64,000 nucleotides of DNA from Sipunculus nudus. Its lineage: Eukaryota > Annelida > Sipuncula > Golfingiida > Sipunculidae. Shown here in pieces: positions 1-11,310 of the stretch. Each line of letters starts with the position of its first letter. Position 1 is the stretch's first letter. The notes under the pieces were generated by a model. It did no database searches. It worked only from the letters and a program-made list of their open reading frames with translations, and was not told the origin of the DNA. The stretch is taken from NCBI GenBank assembly GCA_026874595.1, contig CM049320.1, forward strand, positions 21,275,714 through 21,339,713, written 5' to 3'. The position numbers and the translations under genes are program-made.

Positions 1-161
1 GGGTCCGGACCACCTCCCCTTTTTTAAAACGTTTTAAAGGGGTTTCAGAATAATTTTTGTGGCATTGACACCCTTCTCCGGACCTGGGAACTTTTTTAGT
101 TTTTATCATTAGTCCTCTTGGGTTGGACTCCTCCTTTTCCTAAATGCTAGACCCGCCCCTG
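1..161. mobile_element. Partial hAT-like non-autonomous element (terminal part)
   Basis: The stretch ends at 147-161 with CTAGACCCGCCCCTG. Read in reverse this begins CAGGGGCGGGTC, the style of terminus seen on other short elements in this window (CAGGCGCGGATC at 11,093 and CAGTGGAGGATCC at 13,157). The other end lies outside the window, so the target duplication cannot be checked. No coding capacity is visible. Assignment to the hAT superfamily is inference from the CAG...CTG terminus style. Confidence 0.4.
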
Positions 162-639
162 GAACGAATAACCATCTAGCGCTTGATATGGCTGCTTCCC
201 AGGGTGCCGAGAAAAGCTACAAGAATGCACAGTCCCGAAAGACCAGGAAGGCATAGTGTAAAGTCAGATGAGACTGATATCGTCAGTGATATCAGACTAT
301 AAATCCCCACCTTTTTATATCATGTTCATGGGTTTTGAATTACGGTAGCTAGGTCCGACTTATTTTGAGTAATTCTGCTTTTAATTCCTGTATCGTCAAC
401 TTTATCAGCCCCGTCAATAAGAGTGTTTTCAAATGGCTTCAAGTAGACATGTATTTTAATGTTCTTAGGATTTCCTTTTCTCTTGAACAGTCATCGCAAT
501 GGTGTGAATTGGAAGTTTAATTAGAATGAAATTCATATGTCAAATCTCTCAATATACTTCGCCTCCCGGCGATTATATCTTGGATTAGGGTTACATATTA
601 ATGAAGGGATTGGAACGGATCGTACTTGTGAGATGGTGT
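162..639. other. Non-coding, no recognised feature
   Basis: AT-rich sequence with no convincing ORF, RNA gene or repeat recognised. Confidence 0.5.
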
Positions 640-1320
640 CATAAATCTCTGTAAACAGCCAAGTCACTCATTATTTTGATAAGTAAAACTATGTACTTAT
701 AACTTTTAAATTATTCAAGACCCTTGCAAAGCATTACAGGTATTCATTTTATGATCATTTCTTCTGTTCTTATAAAACCATACTAAGAGTTACCTGCTCC
801 TGAAATAAGATTTCTGTTTCTGTAAACAGCTTAGTCGCTGTTTCAGCTGTTAAATATATTTTTATGACTTTTAAATCATACAAGACCCGTGCACAGTATT
901 GCATGAATTTATTTATTATTTATAATTTATTTATTTTGCTTTAATTATTATAAAACAACCAAAACAATTGTCATATATCAGGTAAGATGATTTCTGTAAA
1001 CAGTCAGTGTTTTTGAAAGTAAAAATATGTACTTGTGACTTTAAAAACATACAAGATCCTTGCAAAGTATTATAGAAACTTATTCTAATATTGTCTTTTA
1101 TTATTTAAAGGAGTTTTCGGTTCCTGAAGCCAGATATCCACATCTATGAATAGCCGGTCACTGTCTTCATCGGTAAAAAAGTTATATTTATTAGTTTTAA
1201 CCTATACAAAACCCTTGTTAAGCCTTACAGAACTTTATTTTATCATTTTCACTATTATTAAAATAAAACTACGAAAAGAGTTATCAGTTGCAAAAGTGAG
1301 ATTTTTCGCTACAGAGAGTT
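640..1320. repeat. Degenerate ~165-bp tandem repeat, four copies
   Basis: The anchor CAAGACCCTTGCAAAG and variants recurs at about 716, 881, 1052 and 1207, giving spacings of 165, 171 and 155 bp. Each copy also carries a TTTCTGTAAACAG-like block upstream of the anchor and an AT-rich block downstream. Copies have diverged strongly, so this is an old array. An 87-codon ORF across its end has no recognisable domain and is not called. Confidence 0.7.
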
Positions 1321-1784
1321 ACAAAAACAACAGGCTTGCCCGTGTGAGGTATGCCGTGCCTGTACCTCAGCCCTTCGATCAGGCCGGATCACTGGGATGG
1401 CCTAGGTAAATGCTTCCTTCATGTCCCTGGCGTCTGCTCCATCGTCGATCCTGACATTCCAAGGTACTAGTCCGTGAATCCAGGCTTACTAGGGGATCAA
1501 GAGGATTCACCTCCTTCCAAACAAGTCATAAATATCCAACGTTATAACGGTACGCCAGAAAAAACAGCCGCCGCCTATGTAAACAGTGCCGGCTTATAAT
1601 AGAGGACACACGTACACACACACACGCATATATATATATATATATTACTGTACACACATGTAGGCTAAAGTATCGCATAATTATATATATTTGCAAATGC
1701 TTAAGTTTGTATATCATTTAAAACGATGTACAGGTATGTATATTGTTATAATTTGTTTATTTGTCTATTTAGTTATATGTTTAT

Positions 1785-1826
<42 letters not shown>

Positions 1827-2738
1827 TGGGATTTCCATTTGTGTCAACAAATAAATAAGCACAGATTCCCACAGGGAACGGCACCATGTTTTTTACATCA
1901 AAAGCCTGCTCCCGTTTTACACAGCCAAAATGCTTTACGGGAAAAAAAACCCTGTTTTGTTGTCTACGTACAAAAGAAAAGGACGGCACGAGAACTGAGT
2001 GGGAGTTATACATATAAATGAGAATGATCACCAAGAATCAGTCATTTGTTTCTGTGAAATGGTAGTTTTAGTTGTAAGATAGATAAACTTTTATCACAAC
2101 TTTCGAATTTTTTCCCGATTTTAGCAAACCTTTAAATGTGTTACACTATCAAACGACATTTTACCTGGGACACCTCTATTAAAATTTAATCGTATCCTGG
2201 ATACAATTATTGTTTAAGAGACAATTTATTTTCACTCTTCCGTTTTCCCGGCTCACATGTTAGGTGTTACTTTCCTTTTCATCTCTGAAATAACTAAAAA
2301 ATAATCATTTTTACATTACCGGTATGTAAGTTGTTAACAATGCAACTATGCTGTATGGAAAGCAAGTTTAGTGAGACTTCGGGAAAGGAAACCGAGTAAT
2401 GGAATACCGCGAAATCTTTGTAAACATATATACCGTCATTTTGCGAGGCATGATGAGTCAATTTCTATATTCATGTTTGGATAAAAACATTTTTGGTTGA
2501 TGGATGTACTTCGGTCTCCCCCCTGTGCATATCAATCGCTTTCAATTTTTCCTTATTTTTTCTCTTTTATCCGCAATATTCTGTTTCAGCGAGATTTGAA
2601 ATGCATTACAGCTTATTTTCAAAAGCCGAACTACCAGTTCTAGGTCAAGGATTTGCACCTTCTATTTATTTTGACCATGACTTTATATTCAAGGTCTCCA
2701 CTGCCAATTCTCCATTATCGCTCAGTAGCTGGCCGGTT
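1321..2738. other. Non-coding with microsatellites
   Basis: Contains an (AC)n/(TA)n tract near 1,613-1,646 and a pure (TA)n tract at 1,788-1,824. The short ORFs here lack any domain, and some are translations of the TA tracts. Nothing else recognised. Confidence 0.5.
1788..1824. repeat. (TA)n microsatellite
   Basis: Uninterrupted TA dinucleotide run. Confidence 0.98.
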
Positions 2739-2754
2739 GGGGGGGGGGGGGGGG
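2739..2754. repeat. Poly-G tract (16 G)
   Basis: Homopolymer of 16 G on the plus strand, one of many G or C runs in this window. The flanks show no clear element termini. Confidence 0.95.
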
Positions 2755-3599
2755 CTTCCAGAATCAATCGGTGATTGAATACATCTAGTTCATATTTCTT
2801 CTGTAGATGAAACGTTTCTATTCCTATATGTGAAAATGAACAAGATAGTATGGAACACAATATCAAAGAAAAAATAGGAAAACTAAAAACTTATGTCTAA
2901 TATCTGGCAATGCAGAGCACTCACCGCTCGAGGAAGAACTTTAAAATCTAAAACTCTCATCTCAAATAATTTATTGTATGTCAGTTTATCATGTTACAGA
3001 TAATTATTAAACAGAAATATAAAAACAATAAAAGCACATATATGGAAAAACTCAACGCCTAAAAAAATATGATAAGACCAATCAGCCAAGGAAGTATGAA
3101 ATTACAGACACAGAAACTCAAGACATTGCATTAAACATTATTGGGTTAAAATAATTTGTAACGGTTCTATGCCTGTATGGTATATTTTATAAATATTAAA
3201 TATCTTGGAAGTAATTACATGGATGTAAAAGATCCCGCTTACAAACACTGAGGTCGTAGAAGAGGAAATCCATTCCATTTATAATTATTCTTAAGACAAG
3301 TATATTTTAAAAGCCCTTGTATAGATATGGTTTAAAGGGGATCAAAGATGATTTTTTTCAATGACAAAGGGTATTTCTTGAAAGCCCAAGAATTGATACA
3401 GAGATATAACTTAAATACGAATTTTCTCGAATCGTAGTTTGTCTAAAACAATTTCAAAACAATAGGAAAATATTTTGATCCATGAAAAGTGAAATTTAGT
3501 AATTTGCACATCAAGCAAAAAGTCTTGTGAGGTTTCATGTGACACTGGCTCCAATGTTTCACAGAGTAAATGTTTAACCCCCTCTATTACACACTAATA
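2755..3599. other. Non-coding, no recognised feature
   Basis: AT-rich sequence without a supported ORF or repeat. Confidence 0.5.
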
Positions 3600-5345
3600 A
3601 ACAAAAATACCAAGAGCCAACTGCTCTTTCAAAAATATGTATGATTATCTAATGAAAAAAATGCTAAAATATCTTTCCTGAATTTTCTTAACCATACTAT
3701 AATACATCTAGAAAACGAAATATCAGTAATAATGGGAAGAGGTGATTAAAATAAACACATCGATCACTGGAAGAGTTTGCATGATACGTTACAAGTGTTG
3801 TACACTTTATACATTAATTTGATACATTTTTTTGTATAAACTTTGTGTTACTAATCACACCTTACATGCTGTGTGAAACAAAGAGCCAAGGAGATATAAT
3901 CTAAATACGAAGGCCTATTAATACTTATATAGCATATCGATTTTGTTGGACCCTTCTTTGGGTTCTGCCATGGGTATACGCAGTTTGTGTTATTTCCAAG
4001 TGCAACACTTGTAGAGCGCCTTTTCACTTCAAGTTCCTCTACCGAATAATCCCTTTAGAGAGAGACTATACAAAATGATACTTAGTAGATAGTTCTGACT
4101 TTGAATATTGTAATAGACGTATATTTTAATATAAATATATATTACGCTTTTTGGTATGAATTTAATAACTTTCCAAACGTATTTAATGAGAGTCGGATCT
4201 CCGTCACAATTAGACAAGTGATTTTCGGTGAACACGAAAAATACTAACAGAAGAAATCGGGAGATTTTTTTAAGTTATTTGATAATACAAGAAAACTTTG
4301 TATCATGTCTCAATGCGGAAATATCTTTTCTGAATATTCTAAACCATACTATTATAGATCTAGAAAACAAAGTATCAGTTATCATGCGACGAGGCGAGTT
4401 AAATAAATACATCGATTACTTGAAGAGTTGGCGTGATACGTTACAAGTATTGTACACTTGATACCTAATTTTTTTTATAAACTTCATGTTACTAGTTACT
4501 CCTAGTGTTGTATGGAACACGGGGCCAAGGAGATATAATCTTAATACGAAGGCATAGTAATACTGATATAGTGTATCGATTGTGTTGGACAAACATAACC
4601 CTTCTTAAGGCTCTGGCATGGGTAAACGTAGTTTATGTTATTTCCAATTACAATACCTGTAGAGCGCCTTTTCACTTCAAGTTCCTCCATCGGATAATCC
4701 CATTTAGACAGAAAATATACAAAATGTAACTTCAGTAGATAGTTCTGACTGTGAATATTGTTATAAAAGTATTGAATCTCAGGAGCACAGGTTCTACTTT
4801 TTTCGATATACATTACGGTTTTTTGTAGGAAAGAAATATCTTTCGAAACGACTTTAGTGAGAGTCAAATCTCCGTCACAATTAGACAATTGATTTTCGAT
4901 GAACACGAAAAGAATTTAAGAAGGAACCGGAAGTGTTTTTAGTAATTTGATTAAACAAGGAAAACTATGTATCATGTTTAAATGCGGAAATATCTTTCCT
5001 GAATTTACTAAAGCATTCTAAAAGAAATCTAGAAAACAAAATATCATTAATGATGCGAAGAGGCGAGTAAAATAAATACATCGATCACTGGAAGAGTTTG
5101 CATGATACCTTAGAAATGTTGTACACTTGATACATTATTTTTTGTATAAACTTTGTTTATGTTACTCATCACACCTTACATGTAGTTTTCAACACAGCAC
5201 CAAGGAGATATAATCTTAATATGAAGGCATAGTAATACTGATATGGCATATCGATCTTATTGGAGAAACAAACCTTTCTTAAAGTTCTAACATGGGTTTA
5301 CGTGGTTTATGTTATTTCCGAGTGCATTACCTGTGGAGCGCCTTT
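3600..5345. repeat. ~650-bp tandem repeat, three copies
   Basis: The block around CTAGAAAAC recurs at 3708, 4360 and 5029 (spacings 652 and 669). In each copy it is followed by a GAGATATAATC block and then a segment ending CTGTAGAGCGCCTTTTC. Copy 1 runs about 3,600-4,255, copy 2 4,256-4,925, and copy 3 is cut off near 5,345. ORFs overlapping the units (4,029-4,235, 4,228-4,461, 4,505-4,906) are not shared in frame between copies and resemble no protein, so none is called as a gene. Confidence 0.8.
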
Positions 5346-5902
5346 TGTTTACTAATTTCATGATTTCAAATTGTATATTTTTTGTCTGCTACGTTACGAT
5401 GTTTCTTCTTTTTTCGTGTCGTAATGAAAAGAAAAAGAAATAAATAATAAATGTACTTATTGTCTGAGACGAGAAAAATAGGAGGAAAGTCTATAAAAAA
5501 ATTTAAACGTCCTGAGACAGCTTTTTCCTTTGAATACTATCATATTAAAAAACTGATTACATTAACTTAATTCCGAATGTTATCGCACAGATAATACGCA
5601 TTATTTTTAACCGAGTTTGAAGTGTTTTTTTTTTGCTCTTACAAATACAATGGTTGTTTATGGATTAATCTTTAGAATCTGGTTTAAAAGACATAAACAG
5701 GAAGTTTGTCCATTTAATATTTCACGAAATATCAATCAGTTAAAATGTGTCTCAAATGATACATCCTATGTTTATCCAAGGATGGTGTCTTGTCTTGATA
5801 TAGTTCTAATTTCATACACGGTGCATCCATTTATCAATTAGTAATCATATTTTTTAATTTGAAATCCTATGATTAATCTAGATGGAGGCATTCGCCGAGC
5901 AT

Positions 5903-5957
5903 AATGGAAGCTTCCAGAAGAAGCCCACTATTGAGCAATGGTGGGGAAGCTTCCATT
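5903..5957. repeat. Short perfect inverted repeat (13-bp arms)
   Basis: AATGGAAGCTTCC at 5,903-5,915 is exactly complementary to 5,945-5,957 with a 29-nt loop. GGCATTC lies outside both arms as a direct repeat, which could be a short element footprint. Confidence 0.6.
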
Positions 5958-6335
5958 GTGGCATTCACGACAAGGTGTAAAGGTCACGGTAAAAATAAAT
6001 ATCAAATGCAGTTCTGGGAAATAATACCAATATTGTGCCCAAATTTCGACTTTTGTAAATCACCCATGTTGGAGAACTAGCGCAAGCGGAGAAAAGGAAA
6101 AAGAGTCAACTTAGGGGTCTTCCCATATAGTTCCTATCGGTTCAAAAAAATAACCCAAATATGAAAGGAAATTAACCCATTAACCCGTATAAGCCTCCCC
6201 GTTCTACGGGGAGGGGGGGGGGGGGGCTTAATTATATATCAACTTACCGGTATGCTGCGACCGATATGATTTTCAAAGGAAATTCCCGACAAAGTCCACA
6301 AAAAGTAAATATATGCATGTCTTTGTAAGTATTTA

Positions 6336-6338
<3 letters not shown>

Positions 6339-6374
<36 letters not shown>
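6339..6374. repeat. (TA)n microsatellite
   Basis: Uninterrupted AT dinucleotide run. Confidence 0.98.
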
Positions 6375-6378
<4 letters not shown>

Positions 6379-6826
6379 AGGGACTGTAGGTGTGAAGTCT
6401 GTATTGAGTAAGGATAACCAAGTGATTAGAATACAGTATAAGTGTCAAGCATTGTGGATTCAGGGGTTTTTTTTTGCGCGCGCGGGAGTAGAATAACCCA
6501 GGAGACATTGGAGAATATCCCACACTGCGCAGACTCGGACTCACAGGAGTGCGACTTTGATGTTAAGGGATTGTTGTAGCCTTAATCCGACCTCCACAAT
6601 GCACCGGGGCTTCTGGTTACATCAGTGGCGTAGGTATAAATATAATCGGGAGGAACAGGTAGTCCGTTAAGCTATGTTGGATAAGAATCGTTTATAGGCA
6701 AATAACATAAACATGGATTTTTTTTTTTGTTAAGGACTTTACGAAATAAGTTATATTTTGTAAGCATGCACATGTGGAATATAAATAGAAGACCTTTCCT
6801 TAAAATGTAAAGAAGTTTGTTTTTAA

Positions 6827-7160
6827 AGTTTGACAGTTGAGACAAGTAGTCCCGGCCGTCCCACAGTGCCAACACAGAGGAGATTCGCTTCGAGTAGAAA
6901 TTACCTCTGGCGGAAGTGTACGAAAATCTGAGGTTATATCAAGAATTGAACATTTTGTCTTTGAGGCTGTGAAGGTGATCGCACCAGTTTAGACAGATAG
7001 ACATAAATCTGGTTACCAGTTACCCAGAGATTACCACTGACTTTGGACGGACCACTTTAACCTACTCTTGTGGCCACAACGGGAATCGAAACTGGGTCGC
7101 CGGCTAAGAGTGATTTTTTTTTTTTTTTTTTTTTTGCTACACACTGCACCACTCAAATGT
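6827..7160 (-). mobile_element. SINE-like element with Pol III B-box
   Basis: Read on the minus strand, the complement of 7,081-7,096 gives CCCAGTTTCGATTCCC, a good tRNA B-box, preceded by a tRNA-like 5' region that is interrupted by an A-run (T-run at about 7,113-7,135 on plus). The 3' end reads GCCGGGACTAC then TCTCAACTGTCAAACT. That end recurs at 57,433-57,460 in plus orientation, showing a dispersed family. The A-box is not clean. SINE is the favoured reading; a composite tRNA-fragment repeat is the alternative. Confidence 0.5.
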
Positions 7161-7324
7161 TGCTCGATATATCAGCTTTTTATCAATTATTGTGTTTATA
7201 ATTTAAGTTGTATACTGATATTTGCAGCAAAGACTTTCATACAGTTCATACATAGCAGGCTGGTTAACGTTATTGTTTTAATTTATTTAAATGACATGAA
7301 TCATTTAATCCTCAGCTGACTGTA

Positions 7325-8060
7325 AATCACCTGAGCTTTAGCGATCACACTTTGTCCGTCGTCCGTCCGCTTGTCCGGCCGGCCGTCCATAACCAGGGCA
7401 CATGTTGTAACCGGTAGACCTAGAAACTTCTAGCTAAACATCCAGGGAGGTCCTAGACAACCCCTTGGAAACCTGAAATTAGGTCATGGTGACCTATATT
7501 TTGTGACCTACGGGCCGAAAACATGATTTTGAGCACCATGAAACTCAGACGGGGCACAAATTGTATAAATTAGGCCTAGAATCCTCTGACGTAACATTAA
7601 GGGAGTTCCTATAGGCAAATGTCCATGGAAGAGTGAAATTAGGTCACTTTGACTTATATTCTGCGACCTATAGGAAAAGATGTCATATGAGCACCCTGAA
7701 TGTCAGATGGGCACAAATCGTATCTGTGAGGTCTAAAATCTTCTTAAATAAAATTCAGGGAGGTCCCAGGCAAATATCCTTGAAAATCTTAAATTAGGTC
7801 ACTGTGACCTACATTCTGTTACCTATTGGCTAAAAAGTGGTTTGACCACAAAAACAGTCAAATGTGGCACAGAATGTATCCAATTGGCCTAGAATCTTCT
7901 GACCTAATCTATGCAAACCTGCTACATTACAGGCTAAAACATAATTTGAGACTGCTAACGTCCGACGGGTACGCATTGTATGCTTAGGCCTAGGTCCTGG
8001 GCAAATCTCCTTTGAAATTTAAAATTAGGTCATGGTGACCTATATTCTCTGAGCTATGGA
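7325..8060. repeat. Repeat carrying four ERE/IR3-type nuclear-receptor palindromes
   Basis: The stretch opens with a GTCCGTCGTCCGTCCG pyrimidine/GC block of a type I associate with mollusc interspersed repeats. Four degenerate modules follow. Each contains AAATTAGGTCA-nnn-TGACC and then TATATTCTGTGACCTA-like sequence. The palindromes are at 7,481-7,495 (AGGTCATGGTGACCT), 7,641-7,655 (AGGTCACTTTGACTT, imperfect), 7,796-7,810 (AGGTCACTGTGACCT) and 8,027-8,041 (AGGTCATGGTGACCT). No ORF is present. Whether any site is bound is unknown. Confidence 0.75.
7481..7495. promoter_or_regulatory. Perfect AGGTCAnnnTGACCT palindrome (nuclear-receptor IR3 site)
   Basis: Exact match to the consensus estrogen-response-element half-sites spaced by three bases. 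The same 15-mer recurs at 8,027-8,041, and a second perfect variant is at 7,796-7,810. Function is inferred only from the motif. Confidence 0.5.
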
Positions 8061-8529
8061 CTAGAAACATGATGTTAAGCCTTATGGCTGATGTCAACTG
8101 ATCAATGACCAAAATAAAACAACTATTAATGCTTTTTTTATTCCCTAGAAAATTCAGATGACACTTTTTTGTTTCGTTTCATTTTACAGACTACAATTCT
8201 AAGGTTTTCTGTTAATATTTTAGTATCGTGAATTACCTACACTGAGCTCCCCTAACTAATAAATCTCGTGCCATATATAATATGCAGATTTGGGTAGGAT
8301 TTCAAGATTACATAGATTTTAAAACAGTGTGATTCTAAGGATCATGCTTCAACGTTATCTTAAATATATATTACCATTTGACTGCTTTCTCATTAAGTCT
8401 CAAAAAGAAGAGAGGACCTAAATTTGCAATAATACTGAAAAAAAGGCAGAAGAATCCTTAATTAACAGCCTGGATACAACGTTTTGCTCCACAAAATGAG
8501 AAAGAAACATTTTTTATTGGATTTAAAAA

Positions 8530-9215
8530 CTTCGCACTTGTTTACCGATCTGACCTTGACCTTACTTAAAATTTCATCAAATATGAGCTGCAACTGACCA
8601 CTTATACAAATAATGTTTTTGTGGATCATAAATGGATAGCATGGATAAAACTTTTCACTCAGGACGGGTAGTATAAAAAAAAACAAATTATTTTAAAATA
8701 TCTGCTGTTTCATAAGAGGGGCAATTTTTGCATTAAATTAAATACTTAAGACGTTACAGAAATTTTCACTACCCCTACCTCCATCCTGGAAACACAGATT
8801 TATGCATTTTCTTCGCTTGGGTGGTTTATAAACGAAGCGAACCTCTTTTTCACTTGAATCTGCCCTGACAATAATCCAGAGAGCTACAGCTAACTATTGA
8901 TACCATTAATTAGCATATGAATCACAAATGGACAGCTTGGGTAAAACGTTTCACTTAAATAAAGTTATAACGAAGAAAACTGTTTGAAGGAAATTAAGTT
9001 GCATGCACTTGATGACCCCTCTGACATTGACCTTTCACAAAATATCATTAAGCATGATTTTAGGTTAAAATGTAATTTCTACTCTTACATATGAGGGGCA
9101 ATTTCTTGCAATTTATTAAATACTTATGAAGTGACAATTTTTTTTATTACGCCAACCCCCATCCTAGGAACACAAATTTACACATTTTCATTGCCGGATA
9201 AGTTTATAAAAACAA
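8530..9215. repeat. Degenerate direct duplication inside the left arm
   Basis: ATCATAAATGGATAGC near 8,625 resembles ATCACAAATGGACAGC near 8,923. AGGGGCAATTT at 8,716 recurs at 9,094, and both are followed by a CCATCCT(G/A)GGAAACACA-like block. Spacing differs (about 300 against 378 bp) because the second copy has extra sequence. The right arm has only one equivalent (about 18,800-19,060). Confidence 0.6.
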
Positions 9216-9220
9216 CATCG

Positions 9221-9535
9221 GCTTCTGTGGCTCAGGGATAGATCACCGGACTCAGAGCCGGGAGGTCCTGAGTTCAAATCTCAGCCTAAAGGGATTTAAA
9301 TGAAAATGGCAGGAAGCGAGTGATACCGCCCAGTCAAGTGTTCCGAAACCGGAATGGAACTCTGCAGATGTTAATAAGTAATAGCTTAAGAATTAGATAA
9401 GTCAGCATTAAAAATGAAAGCGGTTACCTCCATGTAAAATTATTTAAAAGAGTGTGTAAAAACATGCCTTCACAAAATATTGCACTTGCGTCCACCGTCA
9501 AAGAGACGTTAAGCCGAAACAAGGTACCAATATAA
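9221..9535 (+). mobile_element. tRNA-derived SINE
   Basis: The head has a tRNA-like A-box (TGGCTCAGGGATAG at 9,228-9,241), an anticodon-arm-like CCGGACTCAGAGCCGG, and a B-box (GAGTTCAAATC at 9,270-9,280). An unrelated body of about 250 bp follows, ending near AAGGTACCAATA. The body and lack of a tRNA acceptor end argue against a functional tRNA gene. The element is absent from the equivalent place in the right arm, so it inserted after the inverted duplication or was lost there. Confidence 0.75.
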
Positions 9536-10334
9536 ACTTTCTAGGCGATGGGGTGAGCAATTCGTCTGAAACCTCTCCTGGTCATAGTCTATAATAAATA
9601 TTAATGAACTATATTTATTTTTATATGGATTATAAATTTAGTTAGTTTGATAAATCGAGTCACTCTCCATGGCTAATATGGTGTGTTCGGTAGTGTCTGT
9701 AGAGATGGGAAACCTCTCCTTCTATAAGGAAAATTTCGGCATCACTAGAAAAAAAATTCTGAATTACCTTAAAATGGCCTCACTTATACGAAAATACCAT
9801 ATTAAATCTTTATTCTTTCATAGAACCAACATTACCGTTTCTTAAGAACTCAGCCATAAAAATTAATTTTTTTAGATGTTTTCACCCAAGCATAACAAAA
9901 ATCCGAACCGCCGTGCATAGAATATTAAAATAGGAGAAAGAGTGGCTTTGCTGATGAGGAGCTTTACAAGAATTTACGTTAATTTACATTTAGTTACCAG
10001 GATACTTAATTTGATTTAGCCCGCCAGCTGAGACCCACACAAAAAGTACAAGTCGAATGAAAACCATAACGGCAATTCAGACTGGCCTAAAGTCTCATAG
10101 AAAAGTCTTCTTAAAGACCACGCTGAATCAATACTTTGTTCCCACGTCTTTGTACAACTTTTATCACAATGTTTATATTAAAGTTATTCCATTAGTAACT
10201 AAAAGCCAGCAACTCTTGAAAGAAGCAGCGAAAGATATGTGATATTTTAAGAAACTATAACGGTGTTTACTTTTTGTAAAAAGTCGGGAATTACGATGGC
10301 GTACGTCCCCTGAAGCGATTGTAACTGTTTATCC

Positions 10335-10816
10335 ATGTGTGACGTCACGTAACACAGGTTTAGTAATAGGGACGTATGTGTGACGTCACATTACCCATGT
10401 TATATAGGAGAGCCTTATGTGTGACGTCACATTATACATGCTTCCTAGAAGAGACGTATGTGTGACGACACGTAATTCATGTTATATGGGAGAGCAGTAA
10501 AGGTGATGTCACGCTATCCATGTAATATAGGAGAGACTCAGTGTGACGTCACATTATTAACATTATTAAGGAGAAACGTATGTGTGATGTCATATTATAT
10601 ATACATAATATATAGCAGAGACGTATGTGTGACGTCACATTATCCATGTTATAAAGGAGAGACTCAGTGTAACGTCACATCATTCATGTAGTATAGAAGA
10701 GCTGCATGTGTGACGTCAGATTATATATATATACATAATATATAGCAGAGACGTATGTGTGACGTCAATAAATATTATTCATGTTGTATAGGAGAGACTG
10801 TGTGACGTCAGATTAT
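10335..10816. repeat. 41-bp CRE minisatellite, left-arm copy (12 units)
   Basis: Units of about 41 bp, each containing GTGTGACGTCACATTA followed by a CATGTTATA(T/A)AGGAGAG block and ACGTAT. I count twelve units, at about 10,340, 10,381, 10,422, 10,463, 10,504, 10,543, 10,585, 10,630, 10,670, 10,711, 10,760 and 10,802. Eight keep the perfect 8-bp palindrome TGACGTCA (the CREB/ATF consensus). Small TA-rich insertions interrupt the array. Confidence 0.9.
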
Positions 10817-11092
10817 AAATAAATATATACACATAGCCCAAAAGCCTCAAATTATAGCAGAATCAAAGATCTTTATCAAATAAAATGTAGGACAGATTAA
10901 ACGGAACGAGTACGATGACGAGAGAAGAAGCAATTTTAAAATTGGGACACCGACCCATTTTCGTTCTTTTTTAAATGAGTAGAATAATTGTTTACAGGGT
11001 TCCATTCGGATACCTGACAAATCTTAATCTAAACACGTCCAACGAATCAGACTAACCAGTTTGTCCAAATGAAAAAATATGCTTCACATGTT

Positions 11093-11310
11093 CAGGCGCG
11101 GATCAAGTTTTTTTTTTTTTTTTTTTGCAGGATTGGGTCAACGGGTGTCATGCATAAAATTGTCTAAAAAAAGGTTATTGATTAAGAGCGGGGATGGGGG
11201 TCTCGATCCCCGACAACCCCCGTCAAGCTTTGTCTAAGAACAGGGTCGTCGGTTGAGAACAGGAGAACCCCCCCCCCCCCTCTCCCCACCACCACCTTGA
11301 TCCGCGCCTG
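11093..11310. mobile_element. hAT-like MITE with 15-bp TIRs and 6-bp TSD
   Basis: CAGGCGCGGATCAAG at 11,093-11,107 is exactly mirrored by its complement at 11,296-11,310. CATGTT flanks both sides (11,087-11,092 and 11,311-11,316) as a target duplication. The interior holds a T-run and a C-run. The right arm has a diverged relative at about 15,780-15,870 (G-run and GACAAATTTCATG block), so a related element was probably present before duplication. Superfamily assignment is inference. Confidence 0.75.

Larger units (their letters stand above)
5346..6826. other. Non-coding with a short hairpin, poly-G and (TA)n
   Basis: Holds a perfect 13-bp inverted repeat (AATGGAAGCTTCC at 5,903-5,915 against its complement at 5,945-5,957), a 14-G run at 6,213-6,226 and a (TA)n tract at 6,339-6,374. 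ORFs here show no domain. Confidence 0.5.

Noticed and set aside
7325-8060. Functional estrogen-responsive enhancer
   Set aside because: Only motif matches inside a repeat are visible. No gene start is nearby, and mollusc estrogen receptors are generally reported as unresponsive to estrogen, so no regulatory function is claimed.
9221-9295. tRNA gene
   Set aside because: A- and B-boxes are present, but the acceptor stem does not close and the sequence continues into a SINE body.
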